NCBI RefSeq assembly: GCF_025370875.1
Contig: NZ_JAMXFD010000008.1
Coordinates: 1 to 64,000 of the forward strand
Direction: 5' to 3'
Source: Laspinema palackyanum D2c
GTDB lineage: Bacteria; Cyanobacteriota; Cyanobacteriia; Cyanobacteriales; Laspinemataceae
Length of the DNA: 64,000 nucleotides
Shown: piece after piece, positions 35,608 through 45,460 of the stretch
Layout: every line of letters starts with the position of its first letter
How positions within the stretch are numbered: the stretch's first letter is position 1
Translations under genes and position numbers: made by a program
The notes under the pieces: model-generated
Database searches by the model: none
The model's input: the letters and a program-made list of their open reading frames with translations, nothing else
Told to the model about the DNA's origin: nothing

Positions 35608-37399
35608 TTAGAATTCATCGGAATAACCCCCTTTCATATTTCCTCCACCCTGTTCGTTATCCTGTTTAGAACCGAGCAAATCTAGGCGTTCGACTCTGAT
35701 TACGGGTTTAGAACGTTGGACGCCGCTGGAACGGTCATTCCAATATTCAAATTTTAAACTTCCGCTGACACCGATTAAACTCCCTTTTCGGACATATTGA
35801 GCGGCAACGTCTGCTGTTTTACCCCTGAATTGTTACAGTCGATTAGCCAGTCACCTCGCTAACCTCTGATTCAAAACCGCACATGAGAGTTTCCCCTCAT
35901 ACGGCTCCTCAGTGATTTGGTGCGCTGATATAAAAAGCCTCTTTTTGGGGTCAATTTCCGGTTAAAGAATGCCCTTAACTGGGTTGTTTTCCCCGTTTGA
36001 CTCTGCCATTTAGTTGCTCCCAGTAGAGATGATATGCTCGGTGATAACTCCCGGTCCTTCTGCGTCCCCAATGCATGACGATTTGGTGCAAATCATGATG
36101 GAGTCTCTTCAGGAGTTTCGTGCTGCCTGGATGCGGATTTTGGTTGCGCCAATCTTGAATAATGGTGTGGATTTTGGGGATTAAATCTTCCAGTTTAGCG
36201 GTTTTATTGGCTTTGAATAGCCGTGATATTTGTTGGGTACAATTGCGAATTTTTTTGGCAGCCCGAACCGAGCGATCGCCTTTTTTCTCCCCCAATTTTT
36301 TATCCACCCCTTGGAGTTGAGATTTCCTACAGTTCCCCTGACAACCGGCTCTATTTCTATCCGGGTAGGGATGAACTTTTTTCAGGTTTTCTCTAATTGC
36401 CAGACATTTTGCGGACCAAGAGCGTGCCAGGGTTTTTTGCAGCTTGCAAACGGCTTTTTCATCTCCACGTTGAGCGGCTCTTAAAATTCTGTTTTGCAAC
36501 TTAAACACGGCTCGTTCTAGCTTACGCCAGTTGAGGTTGTTCCATTCCACCGGAGTCGATTGACTGGTATTAGACATTTGCATTGCAATTGATGAATTTT
36601 TCTCCAAATCACCGTGAGACTATCAGCATATCCATAACCATTACAGTTAGGCTTTGGCTTCGGTCTCAATCCTCGTCGGATGACATTATCCGGTTAGCAC
36701 CTACTTAAAATATCGACCGATTTTAAGAAATGTCATCGACTCCCCGTTCCGAATGTTCATTGATTTGAGGCGTTAGGGTGGTACTATCCGCCGAGGGTGT
36801 GGGGGATGCAAATTGCTCCATTTAGATGAGCAATTCCAATCTGTCAAACTTCGGTTGAAGATGACAATTTAACCCTAGGTCATTTTGACGCCAGCGTATC
36901 AACCTCTTTCGCTGGGACTGGTTAACGACGGTTGCATACCTTTGCATTCAGCTACCCATAACCTCTTGCTAGAAGGGATTTTCGGTAAGGGTCCGAATGA
37001 CCTCCGTTTCCTCCTTTGCTGCCACCGTTGAATCTGCTAGTTTCAAGGGTGAGGAGGATGCTTTCACTCTTGCATCCGAGAGGGTTGGACTTGAGGGGTT
37101 GAAGGATGTTGTTTTCTCTTCAACGGGATATTATAATTTGCTCTCACCAACATGAACATTCAGTTATCAAGGGTTTGGGAATTTCCCCAATTTCCTTGTA
37201 GTTAATCCCCCTTATTTTTGGAAAATAAGGTTTCTAACTAACGGGTCACACCTAAATTAAACCAGTCGGGGGTGTCACTGTTCCGAGTAGGACGATTGAC
37301 GGCTAGGGTAACATTACAAACAACATCGCCCGACTCGAAATATTTGACATTTGGATCTTGGCCTGCTCGACCAACTAAGGTGACTACATTTAAACTCAT
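35608..37399 (-). CDS. ssb: Single-stranded DNA-binding protein, split by a group II intron
   Basis: Exon 1 is 37252-37399 (MSLNVVTLVGRAGQDPNVKY to DWFNL) and exon 2 is 35608-35831 (EFRGKTADVAAQYV to YSDEF). Joining them gives 372 bases, a 123-residue OB-fold SSB with a short Gln/Gly/Asn-rich tail; the sequence across the junction (TPDWFNLEFRGKTADVAA) is continuous with the family, with the split Glu codon made of G from exon 1 and AA from exon 2. SSB coats single-stranded DNA in replication and repair. The C-terminus is DEF rather than the canonical DDIPF tip. Expression of a full protein requires intron splicing. Confidence 0.85.
35873..35907 (-). ncRNA. Group II intron domain V
   Basis: A 34-35-base hairpin with the AGC catalytic triad near its 5' strand and a GAAA tetraloop-like tip, starting about 40 bases from the intron 3' end, the conserved distance. 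Confidence 0.85.
35975..36577 (-). CDS. Intron-encoded protein with RVT_N-like domain, no RT core
   Basis: About 200 residues from the ATG at 36577. Residues about 5-70 (VEWNNLNWRKLERAVFKLQNRI...LQKTLARSWSAKCLAIRE) match the N-terminal domain of cyanobacterial group II intron maturases. After this the sequence turns into KKIRNCTQQISRLF..., a Lys/Arg/His-rich helical region ending HWGRRRTGSYHRAYHLYW, which holds none of the reverse transcriptase motifs (no YADD) and no HNH motif. It could be a relic of internal deletion or a specialised splicing cofactor. The frame is open to a stop at 35975. Confidence 0.65.
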   Translation of the reverse strand: MSNTSQSTPVEWNNLNWRKLERAVFKLQNRILRAAQRGDEKAVCKLQKTLARSWSAKCLAIRENLKKVHPYPDRNRAGCQGNCRKSQLQGVDKKLGEKKGDRSVRAAKKIRNCTQQISRLFKANKTAKLEDLIPKIHTIIQDWRNQNPHPGSTKLLKRLHHDLHQIVMHWGRRRTGSYHRAYHLYWEQLNGRVKRGKQPS

Positions 37400-37738
37400 A
37401 AGCATGACGAGTAAGGGTCAATTTATTAGTTTAGCATTCGGTTCTGTGGAGAAAGTGAGGATTCAAGATTTTAGCCGATCGCCTCTCGTTGCCTCTGCTT
37501 GCCTCCCAGGAGAATCCAGTCCAGGGATCCCGATCAGGGGTGGGCACAGGCGTAAGCAACCCGAGGTAAAACGGGTAACCCCAGGCAAAATCCCGGGTTG
37601 ACATCCGGAAAAGGGGCTTGCATCCCTGGGCGATCGCAACTTTTCCCGGGAATGTTCTAACCCCCCTACCCAGATTGGGTACTATTGATTGAGGGTGGTT
37701 ACTCAGACGGTGGGGCGAAAGGAGTTTATTGTAGTGTT
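37400..37738. other. Divergent regulatory region between ssb and the REC-GAF gene
   Basis: About 340 bases with no gene. It includes a GC-rich CCCGGG-containing stretch near 37595 and a GGAG motif at 37721-37724 before the regulator start. Confidence 0.4.
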
Positions 37739-38686
37739 ATGGATAACGCAATCCCTGAACTAGATAACATCAAGAGTCAATTGAAAAGTCGAGAGCGCAG
37801 AAAAAAACCGAAAATGCTGGTTGTCGATGATGAACCCGATAACCTGGATTTGCTCTATCGCACCTTCCGGCGAGAGTTTCAGGTCCTTAAAGCCGATAGT
37901 GGGGCCAGTGCTTTAGAAATCCTCTCTCAAGAAGGGGAAGTGGCGGTGATCATCTCTGATCAGCGGATGCCGGAAATGAAGGGAACCGAGTTTCTCAGTA
38001 AAACGGTCCCCCAGTTTCCCAATACCGTGCGGATTATCTTGACTGGATTCACCGATATTGAAGATCTCGTTGAAGCCATCAACTCCGGACAAGTCTATAA
38101 ATACATTACTAAACCGTGGGACCCCAATGAACTCAAAACCGTGGTTCAACGGGCGGCAGAAACCTACGAACTCCTCAAACAACGGACAGAGGAACTGCGA
38201 CGCGCTCAAGCGCAAACCAATCTCCTGATGACCATTGTCGGCGTTGCTCGCTCTGCTAACAGTTTAGAGGCTTGTCTACCTCCCTTGGCTCAAGCATTTG
38301 GGGAAAACTTTTCTCCGGATTACTGTATTTTACAGTTGGTGGAGAAAAATGCTTTAACTGAGGCCCAAAGCTCCTACAGTAAAGATGGCACCATAGAGAA
38401 CTGGTTGCAGGATGACCCGTTGATTGCCCAGGCGATCGCCTCGGGGAATGTTCAGATCGCCGTGGATATTGCCAAAGACCCCGATCTTGCCGCAGTCCCC
38501 CACTACCAAAGTTGTGGGATCCAAGCCCATCTCGCCATCCCGATTGATTACCGCAACGAGCAAATCGCCGTCTTATCCCTGCAATGGAAAGAACCCTCTA
38601 TCCTGCGCGAGGATGAACTGGAATTGTTGCATCTATCCGCCCAACAGGTGGCCCTAGCCCTAACTTGTACTCGATATCATCCATGA
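37739..38686 (+). CDS. Response regulator with REC and GAF domains
   Basis: About 315 residues from the ATG at 37739. The receiver domain (about 25-145) has VDDEPDN, the phospho-acceptor in IISDQRMPEMKG, the conserved Thr of ILTGFTD and the Lys of YITKPWDPNEL. A short helix then leads to a GAF-like domain (about 185-310). There is no DNA-binding domain, so the output is through protein contact or the GAF ligand. The stop codon overlaps the ATG of menG (ATGA at 38683-38686), implying coupled translation with phylloquinone synthesis. Confidence 0.85.
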   Translation: MDNAIPELDNIKSQLKSRERRKKPKMLVVDDEPDNLDLLYRTFRREFQVLKADSGASALEILSQEGEVAVIISDQRMPEMKGTEFLSKTVPQFPNTVRIILTGFTDIEDLVEAINSGQVYKYITKPWDPNELKTVVQRAAETYELLKQRTEELRRAQAQTNLLMTIVGVARSANSLEACLPPLAQAFGENFSPDYCILQLVEKNALTEAQSSYSKDGTIENWLQDDPLIAQAIASGNVQIAVDIAKDPDLAAVPHYQSCGIQAHLAIPIDYRNEQIAVLSLQWKEPSILREDELELLHLSAQQVALALTCTRYHP

Positions 38687-39411
38687 CCCCTCCTGCTGTT
38701 GAAACAACCACAGACGCCGATCGCATTCAAACCCTCTTTAACCGCATCGCCCCCGTTTACGATCGCCTCAACGATTGGTTAAGTCTGGGACAACACCGGA
38801 TCTGGAAATTGATGACCGTCAAATGGAGTCAAGCCAGTGCCGGTGATACTTGCTTAGATTTGTGCTGTGGCAGTGGGGACCTCGCCCAATTGCTGGGGGA
38901 ACGAGTCGGCAAAACCGGACAGGTATTCGGCGTGGATTTCTCCTGTGCTCAACTGGAAATCGCCCGTCAGCGATGCGCTCGCCTCTACCCCCCGCGAACT
39001 ATCCAATGGATAGAAGCAGACGCCCTCCATCTCCCCTTTGCCGACAACTTTTTTGATGCGGCAACAATGGGATATGGATTGCGGAACGTCACCGATATCC
39101 CACGCAGTCTGCGGGAACTCCATCGCGTTCTCAAACCCGGTGCAACCGCAGCCATTTTGGACTTCCATCGCCCCAACAATCCCACCCTCAACGCCGTTCA
39201 GCAGTGGATTCTTCAAACCATCGTTGTCCCCGTTGCCACCGCCAATGGACTCCAGGATGAATATGCCTACATCCTCCCCAGTCTAGAAAAATTCCCCCAA
39301 GGACCCGAACAAATCCGTCTGGCAAAACAAGCCGGATTCGCCCAAGCCACACATTACCCCATTTCAGGTGGCATCATGGGAGTATTAGTCGTCACTAAAC
39401 GTCTCAGTTGA
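38683..39411 (+). CDS. menG: Demethylphylloquinone (menaquinone-type) C-methyltransferase
   Basis: About 242 residues; UbiE/MenG family. SAM-binding motif LDLCCGSGDLAQLLGE (about 55-70), GVDFSCAQLEIA, EADALHLPF and MGYGLRNV..IPRSLRELHRVLKPG are all present in family order. In cyanobacteria it adds the last methyl group of phylloquinone, the electron carrier in photosystem I. The ATG at 38683 overlaps the stop of the upstream regulator; an in-frame start six codons before lies inside the regulator's end and is less likely. Confidence 0.9.
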   Translation: MTPPAVETTTDADRIQTLFNRIAPVYDRLNDWLSLGQHRIWKLMTVKWSQASAGDTCLDLCCGSGDLAQLLGERVGKTGQVFGVDFSCAQLEIARQRCARLYPPRTIQWIEADALHLPFADNFFDAATMGYGLRNVTDIPRSLRELHRVLKPGATAAILDFHRPNNPTLNAVQQWILQTIVVPVATANGLQDEYAYILPSLEKFPQGPEQIRLAKQAGFAQATHYPISGGIMGVLVVTKRLS

Positions 39412-39488
39412 GTATTGAGGAGGAGGGGTCAACCATTCACCGTTACCCGTTAACCCGCGATGCTTAACGAGGAAACGCTGAATTGCGA

Positions 39489-40718
39489 ATGGATCTCTTG
39501 TCTCTTTGGCCTTACATTTTACCCCCGATCGCCGGGGGAATTATTGGTTATTTCACCAACGATTTAGCCATTAAAATGCTATTCCGTCCCTACCGTGCCT
39601 ATTCTTTCAAGGGACGGCGCGTTCCGTTTACCCCAGGTTTGATTCCCCGCAACCAGGAACGATTAGCCGAACGGATTGCTGCTACAATTATGGGGTCTCT
39701 GCTCACCCCCAGCGAGTTGCAAAAGTTGGCGAAACGACTGCTGGAAACCGAACGAATCCAGGCAGCGATTCTCTGGTTACTGGAATTGGCCCTGACTCAA
39801 CTCAAATTGGATACGGAGCAGAAAACCGCTAAAATCCTCTCCGGTATCCTGCGGGATTTGTTGGGAGAATCCTTCCCTCGGATGATTCGAGTCCTAGCCC
39901 GATCTGAAGATTTCCTAGAACCCCAGATTAACCAAATTTTCGACCTGGTGCTGCTGGAGTTTCAACTGACTGAAAATCAAGCCCAACAACTCTCTGACTG
40001 GTTACTCACGGCGGTTCTGCCTCCGGATGTGGTGCGGCAAACCTTGGTTGATTTTCTGACCGATCGCAATATTACCGCCATTGATGAGGGGTTTCGCGAG
40101 AAAAGTAGCGGGACCTACTGGGTGGTTGCCAATTTACTGGGGTTGCGGAATACCCTCACCCGTCTGCGGACCTTTTGCCTAGACGAGAAAGAAGATGCTA
40201 ATGCTCGGATTGCGGAATTAATCAAGACTTTGGGGATACGCGCTCGTTTGCAGGAATGGTTGCATAATGTTTCCCTGCAAAATTTACCCGTCTCTACGGT
40301 TCGCCAACTGAGAAAAACCCTCAAAGAAAGTATCCGCACTTATGTCCAAACACGCGGGGGAGACTTGATTCAGGGGTTAACTCATTCGGTGAATTGGGAA
40401 AATGTGGCAAACTTAATTCTCAAGCGTCTCCAAGCCTCTTCTGTGGTGAATGCCTCGTTAGGATTGGTCAGTAAAGAATTAGCGTTAATTTTAGAACGGT
40501 ATTTGGAACGAGATTTAGAAACCCTGGTTGCTAAAGCGATTCCGATTATGAATATCGATCGCGTGATTGTGGAACGGGTGCGGAATACTTCAGCAGAAGA
40601 ACTCGAAGGCGCGATTCAAGGCATTGTCAAAAGTGAATTGCAGGCGATCGTCAATTTAGGCGGCATCCTCGGGGTGGCGATCGGGTTGTTGCAAACGGTG
40701 ATTCTGCTGTTGCGTTAA
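39489..40718 (+). CDS. DUF445 family membrane protein
   Basis: About 409 residues. The N-terminal membrane segment ([25 protein letters not shown]) is the typical DUF445/YheB-like start, followed by [18 protein letters not shown] long helical soluble part (about 60-380) and a C-terminal TM helix ([18 protein letters not shown]) complete it. Function is unknown. The ATG at 39489 is preferred over a TTG two codons upstream. Its stop codon overlaps that of the convergent kinase gene by four bases. Confidence 0.8.
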   Translation: MDLLSLWPYILPPIAGGIIGYFTNDLAIKMLFRPYRAYSFKGRRVPFTPGLIPRNQERLAERIAATIMGSLLTPSELQKLAKRLLETERIQAAILWLLELALTQLKLDTEQKTAKILSGILRDLLGESFPRMIRVLARSEDFLEPQINQIFDLVLLEFQLTENQAQQLSDWLLTAVLPPDVVRQTLVDFLTDRNITAIDEGFREKSSGTYWVVANLLGLRNTLTRLRTFCLDEKEDANARIAELIKTLGIRARLQEWLHNVSLQNLPVSTVRQLRKTLKESIRTYVQTRGGDLIQGLTHSVNWENVANLILKRLQASSVVNASLGLVSKELALILERYLERDLETLVAKAIPIMNIDRVIVERVRNTSAEELEGAIQGIVKSELQAIVNLGGILGVAIGLLQTVILLLR

Positions 40719-43378
40719 AAACCCTCCGAGGTCCTAAAATTTTCCCCAGACAGGTCCTCTCCTTGACCGGGGGAAAGCTCGTTCGCCAAGCGTCTCGGAA
40801 CGAGAATCGCCTCTTTGGGAAGGGTGACAATAAAGGTTGCACCCTGTCCGAGTCCGGGACTTTCAGCGGCGATCGTGCCCCCGTGGAGTTCGACTAAATG
40901 ACGGACGATCGCCAATCCCATGCCTAGACCCCCATGCGATCGGGTAATCGCGCTATCAGCTTGGCGAAATCGCTCAAATATATAGGGTAAAAACTCCGGC
41001 GCAATCCCTGAACCCGTGTCCCGAATGATAATTTGCGCCTGGGTGCGATCGCCTTGTAAGACCACATCCACCCGTCCCCCCGTGGGAGTAAACTTAATCG
41101 CATTGGACAACAGATTCCACACCAACTGCTGTAAGCGAGCTGGATCTCCTGAAACTAGGGTGACTTCAGGTGCAAAAGCCGCGCAAATGGAAATTTTTTT
41201 AGCATCCGCTGCCGGTTGCACCGAGGCGATCGCATTTTCAATCGGTGCAGTCAAGTCCACCGGACGCACTTGAATCCGAAACTGACCCGTCATCATCCGC
41301 GAAACATCCAATAAATCCTCAATTAATTGAGTCAGCGCCTTAGTATTGCGCTCGATGCTTTCTAAAGCTCGTCCGGTGGTAGTCAGATCTAATTTCCGCA
41401 TTTGCAACAACTGACTCCACCCCAGCATAGAATTCAGAGGGGTTCGCAATTCATGAGATAAGGTAGCTAGGAACTCGTCTTTCATGCGATTGGCTTGGGC
41501 GAGTTGTTCGGCACGCGCCGCCAATTGTGCCTCTAAATTCTGGCGTTCTGTGATGTCTTCATGAACGATCACCAGTTGGCGAATATTGCCGTCGCGATCC
41601 TTGACGGGATACATATAAGCTTGAACCCAAAACTCTTTCGTGGGATCTGGAACAGTCTCGGGTAAGGTTTTATGGAGTTCATACCGGACTGCTGGAATCG
41701 CGACGCCTTCTCCCTCGAAAGCTTTTTTGATATAAGGCATGATGCCTTTTTCCACGAGTTGCTGATCCTGGAGAATATTGTAATCTCCCAGTTCTGCTAA
41801 GGTGATTCCCCAGAGTTGTTCCCAGGCGCGGTTTACCTGGAGTGTCTGACCCTCGGGGGAGAGAATTTGGGTGCTTAAGGGAGACTGCTCAATTAAGGTC
41901 CGGAAACGGGTTTCAGAATTTTTTAGAGAAAGCTGGGCTTGTTTATTTTCGCTCAAGTCGAGGACAAAACTAACCGCCAATTCCTCGGTCCCGCCCAAAT
42001 ATGCGGTGCCTTGGAGGACGGGAACTCTTGTGCCATCTTGGCGGATATATTCTTTCTCGAAGGGAGGATGAGACCCGGTGGCTTTCATTTCAGCGATCGC
42101 TTCTTCATCGCCCTGGCGATATTCCAAGGGGGTAATGTCCCACCAATTCACTTCGGAGACGGAGGTATTGGAGTATCTCAAAAGGTTGAGAAAGGCATCA
42201 TTAGCTTCGACGATGTTGCCTTGGGTATCGTGAATAATGATGCCGATAATATTGGCATCCACGAGGCGGCGTAGTCGAAATTCGCTTTCCTTCAGAGCAG
42301 TTTGGGAGGCGCGCAGTTGCATGGCGACTCGTTCTGCTGCATAACGAGCTTGGGTTTGCGATCGCGTTAGGAAAAATAAGATTGAGGCGATAATGAGTCC
42401 ACTGACAAAGATATAGGGAACCAGGTTTCTACCGGAGAGTTGGTCGAATTCTGGGGTGGAGACAAAGGCGATCGTCCAGGTTCGTCCCGCCACATCCAAG
42501 GTTCGCATTCCCCGAAATCGGGGGCGATGAGAGTGGCTATTTCTCCCTTGATATTGCTGGGAGGAGTGCAGTAGAAACTCGGGGTTGAGCTCAGTTCCGT
42601 CATAAATTTCAAAATCCACCGTGGGATATTTTTCTTTGGCGAAAATTCCCATGAGGAGATTATCAACGCGAAAGGGACTGTAGATAAAACCCAACAATTG
42701 CGCTCGGCGATCGTCAACACTCTCAGGGATGCCGCCAGTGCGATAAATCGGCAGATATATCAGAAAACCGGCTTGTTTGTATTCGTCCTCAACCTCCTGG
42801 ACCAACGTCACCGGCCCAGATGCTGCCGCCACCCCGGTATCCCGGGCCCGTTCCATTGCCGCCCGACGCACGGGTTCAGTGAACATATCGTATCCGATCG
42901 CCCCTCGGTTCCTGGCATCTAACGGTTCCAGATATAAAATCGCATGATATTCCGATCGCTCATACTCTGGGGTAATCGCCAAACGTCCTGGATTGTAAGT
43001 TTGAATTTCTGCTAGGATCCTCTCGGTTTCTTCCGGATTGACGCGCAGGGAAAAACCAATCCCCTGGATTCCCGGATACCGTTCTGGCAGTTCCAGATTA
43101 TAAATAAACTGATGGAATTGCTCGCGACTAACCGTTTGATTCGCTGCAAATAATCCCCTCCCCGCACGCAGTAAGGCCAGGTAAGTGTCAAGCCGCTTCT
43201 CTATGCTGTCCGTCGTCCGCTCGATGGCATTCTGGAATCGCAACCGCTCTTTAGATTGGGACGTTCGGTCAACCGTATAAGAGGCCAGAGCAGTCAGCAG
43301 CAATGTTACGACTAACACGAAATACGGGATCCATGTCCGGCGCGAGCCTGCCGATTTCCAGGATAGGTCCGATCTCAT
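40715..43378 (-). CDS. CHASE-PAS-PAS sensor histidine kinase
   Basis: An 887-residue hybrid of an extracytoplasmic CHASE domain (about 55-290, between TM helices around 18-38 and 315-335), two PAS domains (about 365-490 and 495-625, the second with a PAC end), a coiled linker, HisKA with the phosphorylated His in [18 protein letters not shown] (about 650) and a HATPase domain with the N box [34 protein letters not shown] and [19 protein letters not shown]. No receiver domain is attached and no response regulator lies beside it. The signal is unknown. Confidence 0.9.
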   Translation of the reverse strand: MRSDLSWKSAGSRRTWIPYFVLVVTLLLTALASYTVDRTSQSKERLRFQNAIERTTDSIEKRLDTYLALLRAGRGLFAANQTVSREQFHQFIYNLELPERYPGIQGIGFSLRVNPEETERILAEIQTYNPGRLAITPEYERSEYHAILYLEPLDARNRGAIGYDMFTEPVRRAAMERARDTGVAAASGPVTLVQEVEDEYKQAGFLIYLPIYRTGGIPESVDDRRAQLLGFIYSPFRVDNLLMGIFAKEKYPTVDFEIYDGTELNPEFLLHSSQQYQGRNSHSHRPRFRGMRTLDVAGRTWTIAFVSTPEFDQLSGRNLVPYIFVSGLIIASILFFLTRSQTQARYAAERVAMQLRASQTALKESEFRLRRLVDANIIGIIIHDTQGNIVEANDAFLNLLRYSNTSVSEVNWWDITPLEYRQGDEEAIAEMKATGSHPPFEKEYIRQDGTRVPVLQGTAYLGGTEELAVSFVLDLSENKQAQLSLKNSETRFRTLIEQSPLSTQILSPEGQTLQVNRAWEQLWGITLAELGDYNILQDQQLVEKGIMPYIKKAFEGEGVAIPAVRYELHKTLPETVPDPTKEFWVQAYMYPVKDRDGNIRQLVIVHEDITERQNLEAQLAARAEQLAQANRMKDEFLATLSHELRTPLNSMLGWSQLLQMRKLDLTTTGRALESIERNTKALTQLIEDLLDVSRMMTGQFRIQVRPVDLTAPIENAIASVQPAADAKKISICAAFAPEVTLVSGDPARLQQLVWNLLSNAIKFTPTGGRVDVVLQGDRTQAQIIIRDTGSGIAPEFLPYIFERFRQADSAITRSHGGLGMGLAIVRHLVELHGGTIAAESPGLGQGATFIVTLPKEAILVPRRLANELSPGQGEDLSGENFRTSEGF

Positions 43379-44083
43379 GAGTAGTTTATCTGTTTATGAT
43401 GGGTTGGCCTGACATTTTTTGACTGACTTTTGAGGTCCGTTTCGATGGGTAAGGGGATGATTCAGGCTATGCTTAGGCAAACTCTTTGCGAATCTGGAGT
43501 TTTAAAAGCTACTTTAGATTTTTATCTACTGCTTGATCGCTCCTATCCCCGGTTGAGAATTGAGAGACTTTTATCTAGTCCATATCTCTGGCGAAAGTTC
43601 CGATCCCCTTTTCTGTTATAATACTACAAAACTATTGTTAGGATGCTAAGGCTTTCCTCTATCCCTGGATAGAAATTCTGTTGGCTCTCCACTGGGGTTT
43701 TCAGCCCAGAGTATCAAGAGTTTGAGATGAAGGGGGGATAATCCCGAAAGCGTTGTAGGGCCAGTTGTAGGGCCAGTTGTAGAGCGGGAGAAACTGCGCG
43801 ATCGCCGGATTCAGATGCACCAAAAATTGATCCGGAGTTGCAGATAGTCATTTCACCTGAATAAAAACTCACTTCAATTCGTCATCATCGTGAATTATTT
43901 ATCTACCCCTAATAGATGACCCCAGGCGCGGTAAGCGCTTAGCTATGCCGTAGGCTGATCGCCACTCAATCCACTTCCCCAATTTTTTAATTTTTTGCTG
44001 AATACACTCTTCCTTTTTACCAATTCCCGGAGGAATTTATGATGTTAAAATCTCGCGCTTATTCCCTTCGATTGCTCGGGTTT
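43379..44083. other. 700-base gene-poor region with repeats
   Basis: A 63-codon open frame at 43430-43621 has no ribosome-binding site and is not convincing. There is a tandem AGGGCCAGTTGT repeat near 43756-43785 and a dispersed repeat of the GTAAGCGCTTAGCTATGCCG type near 43930-43960. At 44028-44034 a strong CGGAGGA site precedes an ATG (44040) opening a 22-codon frame (MMLKSRAYSL...), which runs into the 3' end of the next gene on the other strand; whether it is used is unknown. Confidence 0.4.
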
Positions 44084-44485
44084 TTAAACATTAAAAGAGC
44101 GGTATGAGGCAATCCGGCGTCTAGCTTGTGCACGCTTTTCATTAGTATCAGAGGCTTCCGGTTCCGGTTCAGGAGCATCATTCCAAACCGGGGTCAGCGG
44201 ATCCCGCTGAACCGCAGCAAATCCTTGACGGACAGCCATGACAATTTGGGGCCTTAATTTTTGGGCCTGATGTTGTTGAAATTGCCAGCCGCGATCGCTT
44301 GTCGCATACAAAGCCGGGAGTCGATTCAGAGCATAAGCCACAACCTGAGCTAAAACTCGCTCAGGCTTGAGAGACCCTAGCATTTTCGGCGGGAGTTGTC
44401 GCAACTGCCGTTGTGATTCTTCAACCACAAGGGGTTCAAGGGCATTCCGGTACAGGGGGCTATGATTCGATGGTACGTTGGTCAT
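44084..44485 (-). CDS. ComFB-like (late competence) protein
   Basis: A 133-residue protein. The core NALEPLVVEESQRQLRQLPPKMLGSLKPERVLAQVVAYALNRLPALYATSDRGWQ (about 14-67) has the layout of ComFB domain proteins, where YALNRLPPLYATS is the conserved part. Cyanobacterial ComFB proteins bind c-di-AMP or c-di-GMP-type dinucleotides in some studied cases, and link to natural competence and phototaxis; which applies here is not known. A polar tail of about 40 residues follows. Monocistronic. Confidence 0.75.
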   Translation of the reverse strand: MTNVPSNHSPLYRNALEPLVVEESQRQLRQLPPKMLGSLKPERVLAQVVAYALNRLPALYATSDRGWQFQQHQAQKLRPQIVMAVRQGFAAVQRDPLTPVWNDAPEPEPEASDTNEKRAQARRRIASYRSFNV

Positions 44486-44784
44486 GAATGATTCTCCAAA
44501 CCGAGCAAGGTTAAATAATCTTTTCCCTTAACGGGGACTGATTTACACGGCACTTGTGGAGATCATAACGTACCCTTTTTCTATAGGAGACCTTCCAAAG
44601 TATGGTTTCTTTTAATAAAAAAAAATATTTCCGCCCTGGACTCGGTGAACCCTCCGATCTCTGGCTCATCCCCCAGTGATCCGCCGAACCACTGGAGAAC
44701 TGGAGAGGAGGTTGCGAAAATCACCCTCCCAGGGGAGAGAGGCATCTTTGACCCTCTCCCTTCTAACCTTAGACTGAGCCGCGT
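44486..44784. other. Intergenic region
   Basis: No supported gene. AT-rich near 44600-44635, probably a promoter for the ComFB-like gene. A short open frame at 44645-44784 is not convincing. Confidence 0.35.
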
Positions 44785-45318
44785 TTATGAGGTCGCCGTG
44801 GGTAGTCGCTTGCGAAGGGAAGCCACTCGTTTATTGGCGGTTTTATTGTTCGGGTCGAGTTCTTGGGCTTTTTCGTAGGCTTCTAATGCCTGAGCGGTTA
44901 ATCCTTTGCGATCCAAAGCAAATGCGAGATTATTCCAGGCGGTGACATATTCAGGATTCAACTTTAAGGCATCTTTATATTGCCGAATCCCTAAGTCGTA
45001 CTGCTCCAATGCCGCATAGCTATAGCCTAACGCATTATAGATGAGCGCTTTACTTTCCTCATCAATCGGGGCTTTAGATTTTAAAGCCTTTTGGAACTGA
45101 ACAAGGGCTTGGGTATAGAGTTGCTTATCCAAGTAAATACTGCCGAGTTCATAATATTGTTCTGCGGTTCCTTTGTCTTTGGAAAGGGTCTGTTGCAACC
45201 GAGAAAGGTTCAGTTCGATCTGGCGAGTTCTGAGGACTTGGCGCACCACTGCCCAAGCTGCAACTCCGAGTAATCCCAGCAAAATCGAGAGGTAAAGAAG
45301 GGGAAGAGAGGTATCCAT
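44785..45318 (-). CDS. Membrane-anchored TPR protein
   Basis: A 177-residue protein with an N-terminal TM helix (LLYLSILLGLLGVAAWAVV, about 6-24) and about three TPR units (about 50-165; AEQYYELGSIYLDKQLYTQALVQFQKAL and two more). It presents a helical scaffold on the cytoplasmic face of the membrane. It is similar to a family of conserved cyanobacterial TPR proteins; the partner is unknown. The start lies only about 35 bases downstream of the right end of the TnpB element, so the insertion separates the gene from DNA that could have held its promoter. Confidence 0.8.
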   Translation of the reverse strand: MDTSLPLLYLSILLGLLGVAAWAVVRQVLRTRQIELNLSRLQQTLSKDKGTAEQYYELGSIYLDKQLYTQALVQFQKALKSKAPIDEESKALIYNALGYSYAALEQYDLGIRQYKDALKLNPEYVTAWNNLAFALDRKGLTAQALEAYEKAQELDPNNKTANKRVASLRKRLPTATS

Positions 45319-45339
45319 GCCGTTTTAAATTGACTGATT

Positions 45340-45460
45340 CAACTGCCCTAGAATTGTAAACTACCCGACACCGACCGCTATAGCGGTACGATGCGGGCTT
45401 TTGGTAGCCCTCAAGACAACATCTTGTAAAGAACAAGACATGACCTCGGAGCCTCTGGGA
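45340..45460 (-). ncRNA. Predicted omega RNA of TnpB
   Basis: Inferred from position: in this family the guide RNA comes from the 3' end of tnpB and the right end. The CCGCTATAGCGG hairpin (around 45378-45389) and GTCGGTGTCGGG just before the end fit the scaffold; the guide would be the about 20 bases starting at 45353 and reading on toward 45332. The 5' border is a guess. Confidence 0.4.

Larger units (their letters stand above)
35832..37251 (-). mobile_element. Group II intron inside ssb
   Basis: A 1420-base intron on the minus strand. It begins GTGTG (37251 downward; consensus GUGYG) and ends with TGTAAC (consensus AY). Domain V is clear at 35873-35907: GAGCCGTATGAG, a GAAA-type loop and CATGTGCGGTTTT pairing back, with the catalytic AGC triad. 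Domain VI lies between 35833 and 35872, with GGTTAGC/GCTAATC arms. Domain I and the rest fill 36608-37251. It encodes a 210-residue ORF but no reverse transcriptase core, so it cannot move by itself. Excision restores the ssb frame. Confidence 0.85.

Noticed and set aside
40715-40718. Overlap of the DUF445 and kinase stop codons
   Set aside because: A four-base convergent overlap is common and needs no special explanation.
43430-43621. 63-codon frame in the gap after the histidine kinase
   Set aside because: No ribosome-binding site; composition unlike coding neighbours.
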